DNA of 64,000 bases from Opisthorchis felineus (taxonomy: Eukaryota > Platyhelminthes > Trematoda > Opisthorchiida > Opisthorchiidae): NCBI GenBank assembly GCA_004794785.1, contig SJOL01006425.1, positions 33,470 to 97,469 on the forward strand. The letters are read 5' to 3'. The position numbers and the translations under genes are program-made. The first letter of the stretch is position 1. Each line of letters starts with the position of its first letter. The notes under the pieces were generated by a model. It did not search any database. It was given only the letters and a program-made list of their open reading frames with translations, and was not told the DNA's origin. Below are positions 1 through 13,400 of this stretch, in pieces.

Positions 1-250
1 CGTGATCCCCACTGCGCCTGATTGGAGATGCTTCAAGATATGGCTGCTAATCTATGTCAATGGTGTTCTTGTTGTCAGTTTTTATCCAGATTGCCTGAAT
101 GAGTGTGGATGTGTAGGCGTCTCGAGATGATTGTGACGGGACAGCACTAAGTCCCTTCCCCATCCATTTTTATGCTTTTCTTCGTAATAAGGCATTCAAC
201 CATGGTTGTGTGGCAATGAAGCACCAGTGTTGAACAGTTATGTCATGCTG

Positions 251-928
251 TCAGTGATCATGTTGATGATGTACTCCGGCTTCGACTTCGGAGATGGGGA
301 CAATATCGTCTGCGTACTCCACCTCGACAAGGTTCTCACCAGCAACGATTTGAACCCCGGGGTTTTGAGGACGTTGCAGTGTTTGATTCATTATCCTATC
401 AGCGATGAATTTGGACGAGAACGAAGAGAGTGGACATCCTTGTAGGACCACACTTTTTGTAGACAAGGTTTTTGAAGGCTCACGATACACTCTCGTATGC
501 CTAAAAGTATATGAATATAGGAATCGGATGATGTTCACAAACGTCTGGGGCATACCCAGTTGAGCAAGTGCTGTTAACACCACTAACCGATCGACAGATC
601 CGAAGACACTCTTGAAGTCAAGGAACACCAAGATTCTGGGTCGTCTGGACATATGGCGTTTCTCTAACACCTGGCGGAGTTGGGAGATGTGTTCGACGCA
701 GCTTCTATCCGGTCGAACTTCCGCTTGGTGTTCACGGGTCAAGAATTCGCGTGCCATCGTAAGACGAATAATCAGTGATTCCAGAAGCCTTGTTAAAACG
801 GGAATCAAACTAACACCTTTGTTGCTACTACATTCACTGCGAGTACCCTTTTTGGGAACGGGCACCATTATCGACCATCGTCGATCGATGTCCCTTTCCA
901 CCCCCCTCCACCCACAAGTAAACGTCAC
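251..928 (-). mobile_element. LINE reverse transcriptase fragment, open for 225 residues
   Basis: This is part of the reverse transcriptase of a non-LTR retrotransposon, which copies element RNA into DNA at a nicked target. The open frame holds the finger and palm regions. The first catalytic aspartate lies in FLDFKS near residue 104, a QGCPLSS motif near 163-169 stands for the usual family turn, and the YADD active site is at about 205-208. The frame stops soon after YADD, so thumb and C-terminal parts are missing, as is the endonuclease. Some motifs are degraded (VFGSVD, SKFIAD). It is the best-preserved RT piece in the window but still a dead, truncated copy. The clade (CR1-like or RTE-like) cannot be fixed by eye. 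Confidence 0.88.
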
Positions 929-1200
929 TGGACCATTTGGTTTTTAGTTATATGACCGATGTGCCTTATCCGCTCCGCTGTCCGTAATCTATGCCAGGTT
1001 GGCAAGTAGACAGTGCTGGCCCAGACCTTGCACTCCGGTAAAATGGATTAATCCTGTTTCTCTAGAACACTCATACAACACCCAAGCATTGTCATGCATG
1101 TTAAGCGCCAAGGGTGAACTCACCTCTTTCACATTTCACTGTCCATGTGTCTGGTGATCCAGAAGGGATGACTCGTGGAATATATCGCGTATAAGTAGGT

Positions 1201-1350
1201 AATAATCGTTCAGCTGTAGCGCCCATTCAGTGCCTAGCTGTCATGCACCCGAAGGGAAACTGAGGGCTGAGATACTACCAGGTTGCCCAAACCTAGACAG
1301 GAGAGTATATCGCGTGGGCTTTGCACTCAGACCGAGATTTGAACGCGCTT
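1201..1350 (-). mobile_element. SINE copy, 3' part, truncated
   Basis: Read on the minus strand this matches the body shared by the other SINE copies: the block TAGGCTTGGGCAACCTGG, then a CAGCTGAACGATTATTA tail. The tRNA-like head is decayed or missing near 1350, so only a weak box B remains. It is a non-autonomous element that would have depended on a LINE for movement. Confidence 0.75.
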
Positions 1351-1489
1351 TGCTGGTTCGGAACCCAGAGAATTGTGTTCTTTGCGCATAAACGCCGAGT
1401 GGGAAAATGGGCCGAACACTTCGTGGAACAGTTTAGCTAACCTCCTGCAACATAGCACCTGGAGGCAGTGCATGCGAGCAGGTGAACTG

Positions 1490-1830
1490 TAAACCTTGAT
1501 CGCTTTTCAGAAGAAGGAGAATGAGCATCCCTGTTGAAACTTGAGAAAAGGCACCAGGACTGGAAGGTTTGTATCCAGTCCTCTTCAAAGGCAGATCATG
1601 CTTTTTTGCGTACCTGACAGTACTTACGTAGAAACTACCTATAGGATGCGGTGCACCGACAACCATTCCTATCTTCAAAAGTGACACGCGCACAGTGTGT
1701 GAAAACCACCGTGGCATTAGCCTTGTAGCTTTGTCATCAGTGGTGCTGTCTGGTCTCATCCTTCGAAGGTATGCTGAACACAGCGAGGGGCGGATCTGTT
1801 TAAGAGCAAGCTGGGCTCCTTCTTGAAAGG
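1490..1830 (+). mobile_element. LINE reverse transcriptase N-terminal fragment, frameshifted
   Basis: Broken plus-strand reading frames contain the conserved run leading into the RT fingers. KAPGLEGLYPVLFKG occurs near 1542, and TIPIFKSDTRTVCENHRG followed by ISLVALSS lies at about 1664-1770. These are family signatures of non-LTR RTs (pattern IVPIFKKG...CENHRGISL). Stops interrupt the frame. An overlapping minus-strand open frame at 1433-1759 is only a shadow of this coding strand. Confidence 0.75.
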
Positions 1831-2034
1831 GAAAGAAGTGATCACATCATCATCATTATTTCTAGTTGTAAGAACCGCGTACTTGCTGCCACAGTTTCGT
1901 TCACCCATGATTTGGGAAGGTGGGTTAGGTAGCTGCGCATTGGAAGGAGGGGCTGATATAATTGATGCGTAAATACACGGTTGTCAGTGGACTTTTAAGT
2001 GGAGAGATCGGGAAGGGAGCTATGCGTTGAAGGC

Positions 2035-2316
2035 AATAGCTTGGATGCACCAGTGCTCTTGAGGGCGCGACTGGGTCATGTCCGACAATGTCTCTAACCA
2101 TTGACGTGGCCCGTCTCGGGGTCCCTATCCTGAGAGACGGCAATAACCAGCGCAGCTGAGTTTTCTAGTAATGGATTTTGTACTTCGCTGCCAAGTCATT
2201 TCTTGACTTCCCCTGGCTCGTTTCCACCCTTCACGTGGTTGTGCGAAAAGAACCCTTCGACGAAGTCGGTCGACTGGCACACGAAGTACGTGGCCAAGCC
2301 AGCGCAACCTAAGCAC
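2035..2316 (-). mobile_element. LINE C-terminal fragment
   Basis: The frame starts with LRWLGHVLRVPVDRLRRRVLF, the conserved segment downstream of the RT in fluke LINEs (R-WLGHVLRM--DRLPRR-LF), and continues through GWKRARG. After a frameshift it reads RQWLETLSDMTQSR, another end-of-ORF signature. It is a 3' piece only, oriented opposite to its neighbours at 1490-1830 and 2318-2725. Confidence 0.75.
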
Positions 2317-2317
2317 T

Positions 2318-2725
2318 GTGATCAGTTCACCTATTCAGATCACCTATTCACTCACACAGATTCTGGAACAGCGACACTCCCCCTACCAACCTACGATGGA
2401 AGTCTTACTTGACATGAAGGGTGCCTCTGATTCTGTGGGCCTTGAGGAACTATGGCAGTATCCGTGGAGCAGAAGTGTCCTTAAATTCCCGGCTGCTGGC
2501 CAACTCCCGTGGACGTGTGATGGTCTACGGGGAGCTCTCACCTGATTCCACTTCCTCAACTGGTGTCAGGCAACGATGTCCTCTTTCATCTGTCATGTTC
2601 AACTTCGTCATTCATATGATCATGGGAGACTCACTCCCAGCCTCTAATGTATGTAGAATCGAAATACTCCCACGGCGTTCGCTCACTGGTCCACTCAGGT
2701 TCATACAACTTGAACACTTGTGATA
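2318..2725 (+). mobile_element. LINE reverse transcriptase fragment, frameshifted
   Basis: Two overlapping plus-strand frames together cover the RT palm. The first gives TYSLTQILEQRHS and then LLDMKGASDSVG, with the catalytic aspartate context of DxxxAFDSVDR. The second, from about 2480, gives SRGRVMVYGELS, then STGVRQRCPLSSVMFNFVI. A deletion or frameshift lies between them. The YADD box is not reached. Confidence 0.82.
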
Positions 2726-3074
2726 ATCTGTCTCATCGCAACGAAAGCAACATACCCTGTTCTACTGAGGGACAACTGTTCAAAGCACAACCTACCATGG
2801 TCATGTCCAGTCCGCTGCACATATAGTGAATGTTATCGTGATCATATGACGCACTGCCAACCAAGAGTATAGAATCCACCAAACCGTAAACCCTGGATTA
2901 TCTCTCCATCACCATGCGCCTTATCTCGGAAAGAACGCTGGATGACGTAAGTATTGTAAACGAAATTATTATCTCGCTGTTCTCCTGGTTTCGGCCTTGT
3001 CACAAGTCGTTGTAATAGGATGTACAGCCAGAATTATAAACCATCAACCATAATCACCCCTGGCCGACTGGTCC

Positions 3075-3570
3075 TTGTGGACAGTCACTTCTGCACAGTT
3101 CGTTTGCCAACACCAGTGGATGATTGTGTTGATCAAAATGTCCACCGCTGCCTTTCATATCTCTGCTTGTTCCTCAAAGGACTGTAGCTCCGAATCTGCA
3201 AAATATGACTTAATAACCCTATGTGGTATTTTACATCGGACCTACAGTCCAAAGGTCATGGTTACCGATGACGTGACGACGCAAGCAGTTAAACTTGCAG
3301 CTGTTGGAGTCCAAATTGCTGGCAGTCTTAGTCTAGGGACGGACGATGGAAAATGCCTGTTGCAGTTCTGTTCTGGCTTCACACTGTTGCTTCGCAGTGC
3401 TAACTTCCGGAATAGTACAAATCGTTTGACCACATTATGCTACCTGCGAACCAGCTCCAAAGCCAAAGTGATCACACTGTCACCGTCAGTGGTGAGGATC
3501 AGCTGCTGCTCTTTCTGGACTACCTGAGTGGGCCCCGATCACCCACTTGTTTGCTGCTTCTTTCTAGCGC
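3075..3570 (+). mobile_element. LINE apurinic-like endonuclease (EEP) fragment
   Basis: This is a decayed endonuclease/exonuclease/phosphatase domain, which nicks target DNA for LINE insertion. Recognisable anchors are KDCSSESAKYDLI (from YAPTDCSxDxVKDxFY), VQIAGSLSLGTDDGKCLLQ (from GGRxGLxxxRTDNGERLLQLC), LRSANFRNSTNRL, and SCCSFW near the end. The usual GDMNA box is lost (VTDDVTTQ). Because EEP should precede RT, this lies in the wrong order relative to the RT piece at 2318-2725 and must be a separate insertion. Confidence 0.78.
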
Positions 3571-4360
3571 TTTTCAGGATGCACACACCCCGCTTGTCAA
3601 TTCAGAAGCTCGTCGAGCCAAAGATCGATCATCACAAGTGAGTCATGTGTTGGTCACCTGCTGAGCCTCCGATCACTCTTGTTAATGGTGTCTCATATTT
3701 TATGCACGCCATGGCCAAAGATAATCAAACTTGGCAGTTGGTCGGCATATGGAAACGTAGGAAGTCGGCAGAGTGACTTGCAGAAGATAGTGTCTTTTTG
3801 GCTTAGCAAATTTGAGCGGATTGACTACAGCAGGAAAGAATGAAGTGGGGAGTTTCCAAATAAAGCTGTTAGCAGAATCGAAGTGGTCCAGTTTAGATTC
3901 ATAAAGGTCAACTGATCCACCTCGAGTCCCGTAACTATAGTCTTCTTTGGATTCTCACTACCCCGTGTTCGTACTGATCGCTGTCAAAAATTTGACTGCA
4001 AACCTCAAGTTGGAATGTATTTGAGATACAAACCTTCGTGATCCTTGTTTTTTCCCAACTTAACAAACGCTGTACTGAACTAACATTTTTCACCCAAATG
4101 CCTTGATCACGCCGCCGGCATCTTCGCGCAAGCTCACTAACAGTATATCCTAATAACTAATCGTCTCCATATAAAAAATAATTCATGTAAAACATTCGTA
4201 ACTTCAACATATAGTGAAGTGTCGCGGCCGTACTCCTTGAGTTCGACAAAACTATAATCGGGATCTAAATACTCAGATATAAAAACCCAAAAGTCCGTTT
4301 GTGAGAAAGTCCAGCTTATTTCATCCGACTGATTACCAGAGGTTTCATACGGTTGTAGGT
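3571..4360. other. Upstream region of the CAP gene, no recognised coding
   Basis: About 790 bases between the LINE patchwork and the CAP start codon. I see no recognisable coding sequence. The promoter and any 5' non-coding exon should lie here or further upstream, but no convincing TATA box or initiator can be pointed to. Confidence 0.4.
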
Positions 4361-4478
4361 ATGGATAAGCTTGAGTCACTTTTAGATCGGCTTGAAAAGG
4401 TCGTCTTGTGTTTGGAGAGCTCTCCGGATACCGGAATGAACCGTTGTCCACAAACGCGCACTCAGTTCACTTCTAAAG
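4361..4478 (+). CDS. CAP1: CAP exon 1 (residues 1-39)
   Basis: It begins [15 protein letters not shown], the RLE-type amphipathic helix that in CAP proteins mediates oligomerisation and, in yeast, cyclase binding. The donor is AAAG/GTGAGT, and the exon ends in phase 1. An in-frame ATG at 4301 exists but would add 20 residues unlike the family. Confidence 0.9.
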
Positions 4479-7400
4479 GTGAGTACTGTCGGATTCTCCT
4501 TCATTACATCTAGGGGACCCCAAAAGCAGTAACTCTCTGAAGGAGTACGATGACTTAATTTCTGGACCTCTTGCTGAATTCCTGACACTGAGCAAAAAGA
4601 TTGGTGGCGACGTGAAGGAACAGGTATCGTTTGCTCTTCCTCCCGTCTATCTTTGTTTAGAGTGACCTTGTTCAGAAATGCTTCGTCTGCCAGCGACAAA
4701 TAATTGAAAATGCTGCTCAGCATGGCAAGCCGTCAGAATCACATCTTGAGGGATTATTGAAACAGTGTGGTGAGCCAATTTCCGCCGTGGTGGTAAGTAA
4801 ATCCCGTTCTACACATATCTCCTTTATTATTTTCAGCAATATAAGGATAAAAAGCGAAGCAGTCAATATTTTAACCACCTTTCTGCGGTTGCTGAATCCA
4901 TACTCGCTTTAGGTTGGGTTAGTGTGGTAAGCATGTGTTTTTGTTTTTGTAAAAAGAACCCCACAGACACCCGCACCTGCTCCATACATCCAAAACATGC
5001 AAGAAGCCGCTCAGTTCTTCATAAATCGCGTTATCAAAGATTTCAAAGAAAAGTGAGTTTCCTAAAATATTCATATGTATGTGCTCTGTGCCACCCGTAT
5101 TGTTGCCTTCAACCCGAAGTACGGTTGACTGCCGAAGTATCAAACTGTTTTCGTTCTAACCTTCCTCATCAGTTGCGAACAACCGTTAGTTCAGAAAGCC
5201 TGTGTCGTCTTTATAAAAAAATCATCGGCTCATGCAACCCAGCTGCTGCGCCTGTGCTCCGCTGAATAGCTCCGACATCAAAAGATTAGTTAGTGGCATC
5301 CTCCTTCATTGCATACGCTAAAACACGAGTTCAGATGCGAGGTAAGCTAAATGCAACGAGCCCATTACGGTGAGATCCGCTGAAACCCAGCCGAGCGATA
5401 ATAAGCGTTCTCTGGATCGCATGACGGCCGCACAGCTAGACAGTGCCCGATGGTCTCGCCCGTTGTGCTAGTTAGATGGATGATAAGACACAAGAAGCAC
5501 GATCTATCAAAACAAATTAACGCGGTAACGACCGTAGCTCACACCTCGTTCGACACTGGAGCTGGAAGAAGCTGTCAACCCCTTTCTCTACTATCCACAC
5601 CAAGCTGATTCATCTGACACTGGACTAACAGTTGCAAACCGCGACGACGCATGACCTAGCAAGGGAGGTCCGAATTTGAAAATTTCCTTGGTATGCAGGT
5701 CCACTCGTTGCATTGGGATGGTTTAGAGAGATGACAAGCCTTTTGAAATTGGTTTTTAAGTTGTGGAGACGTGTTCTGCCCTGTTTTCCGAGGAGGCCGT
5801 TTTCCACCTGACTGGCAGCTTTCGCAAAACTCGGTATCAGACTAGTTGCAGTCCGGCTAAATGCACGGTATTATTTTGGCAGCAAAACCAGATGCTTCGC
5901 TGGCGTTTCCCCATGGTCAATCAATGTAACAGTGGAGCGATTTATTAGTCGGTAATTAACTGCTTGCATGGTAGTAGTGGTAAAAAGTTGGAAAAACAGC
6001 TAGCGGGCTGGTTACGTTCAAACGAGAAGCACTTTCCCCTTTAGAGCTGGTTTGCAAAGTGGTCAGAAATGACTCAGTGAAAAAGTTCCTTCCTCTAAGC
6101 TTATCCTTAAATTTTTTACTGACTTCCCTGAGTTACTTCGGGTGATGGTTGATCCAAAGAACGAAATTGCTTGATCCAAGCACATCTGAACGATAAAACA
6201 AAGCCTATTGTAACTTAAGAGCTTGAATTTAGGTCACCGCTTTGTCTCTATAAAGCTAGAGCGTAAAATATCCATTATCGATTTCCGAGTAGTAGCTGCA
6301 TCAACCTATATCTTCATGAGCAGAATCGAACTTGCAGGACACCGGCTCCCTCTTGTTGTACCAGTCGCGGGTTGCCAACGGGCAAGTTGAGATAGGTTGG
6401 CCCAAATTGTTGACGGTGAAAGTAGGTCACCACTGCGTCTGTGCTACATAGTTCGCCATTGCTACTTGGGCGGCTCCCAGCGTGTTTGATTTCATGGTAT
6501 TGCGCGGGGGAAGCGCGGTATTATGCTGAAACGTAAAGGGATTGACCGGTGGTACCAGTACCTCATTGTTAATGCGGTAGCACTTCATGCAATGTCATCA
6601 TGCTTAGGCTAGCTGGTGGGTCTCAATAGGCACTAGCGAATTTGTCAATCGACCTTATTCCTTCGAATTCCCATCGGATTCACCGGCTCACAGACAGCAG
6701 CAAATTTGGCCCCGTCCAAACAGCTTGTGTATTCTGCACTGGATGCTAGCCAACCGTACAAAATGCACTTACGCCTTGTACATTCTAAGTTGCCTGTGCG
6801 ACATTTGGTGCACTCAGTCCACTAGGCATCTCAATTCACAGGGTTAAATTGGTGAATTCCGACCCGGAAAACTATCGCGGTAATCTATATCCAAAACAAG
6901 TACGTTGAGTATTTTTTAACAAAAATATACCAATGCAAACCTTTCAGAAATTTTCACAGCTCCCGAACAATATGTTAATGAGAATTAACTCACTTGAAAC
7001 AACCAAACGCTAAAAGTCTCGTCGTGAATCCGGCTATTATGCGTTACCTAATCCGTCCCCATCCTGTGAAAACAGTAAAATCAGATAACTTAACCGATCA
7101 GCTTGCACGTTTTGTCATCACCGAGCGATATTTTCTTCCACTTAATGTGCTTTTTGGTCAGCCAGGAACTCTCCTAATTTTTAACGTGTTTCAAGTGCGG
7201 AAGACCTTGGGGTAACTCTTGGGGCATGCCGAGCATTAAAGTGTGAATTGGGAGACCCTTTACAATAGACTGAATCGTGTCATAAATTACTGCTATCAGC
7301 AACTTCGGTTCAACCTTGACAGTAATCATTTGGTCTTGGTGAAAACCCAGTCGGGTTTATTATTCAGGAAACTGATCAAGCAACCTTCGCATCAATGGAA

Positions 7401-10400
7401 GCTAGTGCTTATTCCAACATCGCTGTAGGTACAGGTGATTCCTCTGTTCGCCAATGACTCAAATGGTCTTATCTAGCGCACAGCTCGTCAGTGATCAATA
7501 ACCGAGAATTGGAACGCAGTAATTATGATCATCAAGTATGCCGAATACGACTCAATTGCGCTTGGATCAGTGCTGTGGTCTATTGGGCGTTTAGAACTTT
7601 CAAGCATGATTGTATGAGTTTTGTGTGTGCCGAGTCGATATCAATAGTAACTTCAGCGGGCAGAACTTCCTTGAGTGATATCCTGGTAGTCTGAATGGGA
7701 GCGGAAAAATTTGAAAAAAATGGAACCTTGTAAGTTTCAGAAGGGCTTGGTAAACAATCGGTAGTTTTTAATTGGGCAACGGTTCGCTTTTGACGCAAAG
7801 GCTTCATCAGACCAAGTGAGCAGGTTATCAAGTTGGTCAGGTTTTAAGGTAGACGGAGAACCAGTCAGTAAGACATCTTCATATTAGTGCACTAGATCAG
7901 TGTTGAGTGTCAATTAACAGCTCTTGTCGGTTAGTGTGGTTGCCAAAATCTTGAACCTTATAAGTTTTTCCACGCTATACTCCATAGAGAACCGAAAACG
8001 AAGGTATGATTGAGATTCCCTAGTTAGGTACGATTTGGATTATGCTACTGAATATTTCGCTTCACCTTTGGGTAGACAGAGAAGGAATCGTGCGGCCTAT
8101 AGGCACTCAGAATGACAACTTGGTTGAACATAAACAGCTTCCTGTTGAGTCCTCTGTTGCCCAGGCGACTTCCAACCACTAGGAATCATGGCGTTAATAA
8201 TCAAGCAAAAACTTGTTCGACTGGTGTATTGATTAACCTCATAGAAGGATTGCTGACGCATCTAATTTGATGGTGTCACTAACTCTTCACGCGAGCTCGA
8301 TATAGCTCAGTAGTTAAGACGCCAACTTACCGACCGGAAGGTCCGTGGGTTGAATCCAACCTCAGCATCTCGACTGCTCCTGTCTAGGCTTGGGCAACCT
8401 GGCAGTATCTCAGCTCTCGAGCGTCCTTCAGGTGTCATGGCAGCTAGGCCCCGAAAGGGTGTTACAGCTGAACGAATGACACTCCACGCATTTCCCCCTC
8501 CGACTTGTGTGGCACTCGAGAGGAATGGACTATGACGGTATCTTGGCCTCTCTTAAGGCGTTTAGTTTAGACACACTGTTCCGGAACCCGTGGTAAAAAG
8601 GGCATAGTTCGCTGGTATGATACATGATGCTGGTATTTGCATAATCTTAGTCATGTACCTATTCGGAATGCTCCTCAGAATTCTACTTGTACAAGAGCAT
8701 ACGTCTGGGACAACTAACCCTCCTTTTTTGCGAAGCACGTTGGGATGATTTTTTCACACTCGTCCAAAAATTTCCCATGATCTATTCTTGTGGTTACACT
8801 GCTTTAGGTATCTTAACAGAAATGGTACATGGGATCCCACTTTGGTCAGACAAAGTACCCTTTCCCCCTGATCCACCGATTTTTGAATGCTTCATTCAGA
8901 CATTCGCACATTTAGGGCTTTAAACCAAACAGCATTAATTGCACTCATCTCTACCAGCTGTGGAATTTCTCGGTGCTGTAATAAATTCCACTGGACACGA
9001 ATGACGGTGTCTTCGGTCACATGTGGAAATCATTGTCCGATAGTTTTGGTGCCATGATAAATGCTCAACCAACGGATTTCACCTTATATTTGACTCGAGA
9101 AGACGCATAATGATGGGACTTTAATATGCTCGAAACCCAACTGGGCAAGTCTCGCTGTTTAGATGTAAAGTGGCGTGCCGAATAACAGGACAAAACGTGC
9201 GTTTATGAGGCCTGCATTTCAACGCGGAAAATTTCAACTTTCCAAATTTTTCCCACTGCCATTGCTGCAAATGATGTAGATCAAGAAACATTCGAGTTCT
9301 GCGTTGCTGTACGATGTTGCAGTGCATATTGGTGGGTGTTACACTTCTGGAGTTTTCCGTAGTTCAGTTTCCAGTTTCGTGCGGAATCTCACATGTAAAT
9401 GTCCGTCCGTAGGAATGCATAGCCTGTTTCGTCTACTATGCCAGTGTCTTAGTACTTCGCCAAAAGTTCCGGAACTTGTCTTTCCGTTGCTGACCGTATT
9501 TCATCGCTAGTAGTACTAAACCAACGCGCAGCCTCATTATTGTTGTAACCGCACTACCATACAGTATCACTATCCACTCTTGGTCGCCCGGTGCCAGAAA
9601 AAGGGCTCATTTTAAGTTTGTTCCACTGGGACAAGAGCTTCTTCCAGTTCCAGTCTCGTATGAGGTGTGATCTACGGCCGTTGCCTCCTCAATGTTTCTT
9701 GTCTCATCATTCGTCCAATCAGCTCAGTGGGCGAGACCATTAGGCACTGTCCAGCTGCGTAGCCGTTTTGCGATCGAGAGAACACTTGTCATCGCTCGAA
9801 CGAGTTTCAGCGGGTCTCACCACAGTTGTCTCGTTGCGTTTAGCTGACCTCGTTCCTGAACTCGTGAGAATGTGGACACAACACGGCGTTTCAGTGTACG
9901 CAGTGATGAGGGGTGCTACCAAATGACCTTTTGTTGGTTGGGTTATTCAGCGGGTGCAGAATGAGGCGCATGAGTTGCTGAAACCGGTGATTTCACAAAA
10001 ACGATGAAGAATTTCCAGACTTAGTATACCATGTATTTTAAACCGTTGTGACTACGTTATTTGCCTTCATTTAATGTCGACTGAAAATGGTCTAGTGTTG
10101 TTTTATGGTTTTTCTATGCAGGATTAATGAGAGTATCGTGGGAACCGTTTTATGAAAACTGTTTCCTCGGTGAACTGGTTCTTTCAGCCAGGAGACCTGC
10201 ACACTTGTTTAGCTTTGTCCAAGCCGTCCTTCGCCTAAAATCGTTGGTCTTTCACGGGAACGGAATATTAATACAATAGAATCCGTCGCACCGGATGTGT
10301 CTGGACCCGAATAGATTTGTTTGTAATGAAAACACACTCGTAACACTTGTTTATCTCTACGGCATCCCTCAAAATGGGACTCACAGGAGTCTTATAGAAC

Positions 10401-13400
10401 GCCTCTTAGCACAGGGAAACGGACCATACTTGTGCTACGAACTTCCGCCTCAGGGAATGTTGTGAGTCGCTTCCGAGCAATGGGCACGGTTGAGGCAGAA
10501 CTGAAAAAAAAAACACTTTTAGTTGTTTTCTTCAAATCTACCGAAAGGTGGTCAACTGCTTTTTTGCCAAATTCAAGTACAACATAAACCCGGCGAAAAC
10601 TCTGGGACCGCACCAAACTGATGAGTCCCGAGAAGGGCGAAACTGGTCGTTGGCCATCACATAGATTTCTGCGAACACATGGGTAGTATGTTACATCAAG
10701 GTCACTATCATGAGTTTTGCTCAGTTTTTGGTAATTAGGAGTGCGTGGTCTCCTGCGATAGCATGTGTCTAATGTACCTCTTTTTAATAAGGAAAGATTG
10801 GGAATCTCACTATTGTTGGCAGTGAATACGCAGATCACGATACAAAGGACTATCTTTTGGTCCTTATCTGAAGGTTCCAATTTATATGAAATCCTTTTTC
10901 AAAGGCACTTGAAGGCCCACTCATCAGGAAAATGGCCGATTTGAAGACATGCAGTCATGTATGGAAAGTGTTCCTAAGTTAATGAGAGGATATTTCGCAA
11001 ATATCATCATCATCATCATCATCATCGACAGCATGACATCGGTGTTCGTAAATATTCGGTACGAAACCCGAGGAGTCCATTTGTGTGAACGAAAAGACAG
11101 ACTCTGACACCTGTCTTCAAACTGCCTATCAAACGAGCCTTTACTAGCTGAGCTATTGAGGACACAGTCCCTCGTCACATGTGAGTTGAACTTCGCATGG
11201 CTGGCCATCTACGTATCTAATGGATTGGTAGCCTAAGAATGGACGTCAGTATTTTCGACCTTTTGCGTGGCTGTCATAATACGTCAAACGTTAATACTGT
11301 TCACATACCCTAGGAGTATTCGTTTAGAGTGACATGAAATAAAAGTGCTTGAGAAATATTAAAATGAAAACCCCAAAGAAAAATCAGACACTTGTGGCCG
11401 AATGACTGGTGTGCTCCGTTAGGTTCAAACCCGTTCTTAATCAGCCTAAATTCTGCGAAGGCTGTCTTTCGTCTGGACTGTTGTCAGATTTAAACCAATT
11501 GCTAGTTTCCTGAGTAGACCCTCTATGTTACGTAAAGTCTCAAGAAGAAGCTTATCATTTGAAAACTTGCTGTTGATCCGACCTGTGTAATTTGACGTGT
11601 CCCTTCCGCCCCGCCTTTTTCGCCCCCTTTCCTATAGTGTTTTTGTAACTTCTTATCCCTGTCCGATTGAATCTTATTTTTATTGGAGTTTGGCGGCGTA
11701 GTTTCCTTTGTTTTATGTTAAGATTTTCTCATCCTGTGAAGTCCGATTTTATCACCCGACACTGATCCGCATAGGGCTCTCATTGCTTCCTACCGCCTTT
11801 TATACTGAATTCCTGGATATCAGCACATTTTTGATTCTTCGGTTACAGAGACCCGCAACACTTGGCATGGACAAAGGCCCTCACGTCTCTGTGGGACGGA
11901 TTGCGCGACTACGTCAGGAAAAACCATACAACTGGTCTGAGTTGGAATGTCAACGGCACTCCGTGTCCGTCTACAGGCGGCGGCGTACCCGCTCCTCCAC
12001 CAGCGTTTTCTGACGCAGACTTGGTCGCACCGGCAGCTCCATCAGTGCGTCTCATTTTTTTAATTTGCCTTTCCTTCAATGTCCATCTGTCGAGTATATA
12101 TGGTTTTGGCTGATTTACTTTGCAAGACACACGAGTTGCACCATGTCCGACTCCCTTATTCGTTCGTTTCGTCAAACGCGAACTAGAAGTACCAGGGAAG
12201 ACAAGAAGTTATGTTGCGTGGAGCACAACGGAATCTATTTTTTTACATTGTAGCTGATGTCGTCATCACCTTGTCCGGAAACGACGCTCAACATATTTGA
12301 CCCATGATTTCAACTAAAGGGTCTTTCAGGTTCCTTCCATTCTCACTTTCCATCTGCTAGTTAAGCTATTTTTCCCACGCCGGTTGTATGTTAGCTAAGC
12401 TATGCTGGTCTCTGCTGACGTACCACCGTTGATCAGAGCTCCGTTGACAGTGTTCCTACGTACCCAGATTGACAGATAAAAAGCACTGTCACTACGACCT
12501 GTATCGCCGCAAATCTCACGTTTGTCCGATTTTTATGGGGTGCAGACGAAACAGCTGTTTTCGAAGTTCGTACGCTTTTATCTGAAAGGTGAACAAACAT
12601 TAACTCCCCGTATGTTTTTTGCCCTTTCATTTGTAATGCACCGACACACTGCTTGGTAGCTGAAATGCGTTTGTAAATTTTACGTTTTTCCTCCCAGTAT
12701 AGCCCAGTTCTTTCGGCTGCGAGTTTGTGTTAATTTTGAGAATGGAGAAAGCGCTAGAAGTGGTGGCAGCCATGCCGATGTTGTGGTTCGGTACACCATT
12801 GACTGTTACTGACCATTGACTGATACGTTCATACAGTGACACTGCCATCGTCGGGAATATTGGAGACACGTATTCTAAAGCAGTGCAATATATTTTGCGA
12901 GCTTCACTTCTTATCCAACATATAACTCAGCTAAACCAGATTCTTTTATGACCTCGTTCCCAAAAGTTATGATTTCTGATAGGAAACTCGTTTGATCGAC
13001 CTTCAGTCACTTGCGATTCTCAGTGGAAAGTGGTTGCAAAGGTTAGAGATTTGACTCCTACTTACGTTGGATGAAGTACCCATTGCTGATGACCTCCAAC
13101 AACGGTCAAACATCCTCTTTAGGTTAGTTCACATCAACCTCCCTTACCTAGTGAAGTGGAAATGGAATTTAAGACATATTCAACCGATTGTTAACTGACA
13201 GAGAACCAGGTATGTTCACGTTTGTTGACCAACCTGATCGAACCTGATCGATTTCACAGATTTCGCTTGAAAGACTTGCTTGTTTTCTATAGAGGAAAAT
13301 GTTGGTAGCTCAGGTAGCGTAGATGGTCGTTGGCTTGTTCGCTGAGCTGGGCAATTTGATTGCAAACGTTTCATCACCAATCGAGGTGACATCATCAGTG

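Larger units (their letters stand above)
5053..11848. other. CAP intron 5 (6.8 kb)
   Basis: The largest intron of the CAP gene. It holds one SINE (8293-8480) and a CAT trinucleotide run (11004-11027). I see no other recognisable coding sequence. The many short open frames here, including one of 162 codons on the minus strand at 10392-10880, lack family motifs. Confidence 0.7.

Noticed and set aside
1433..1759. 108-codon minus-strand open frame
   Set aside because: The plus strand carries clear LINE RT motifs over the same bases, so this is a shadow.
10392..10880. 162-codon minus-strand open frame in CAP intron 5
   Set aside because: No domain or motif, no splice context matching neighbours, and biased by A/T-rich intronic sequence.
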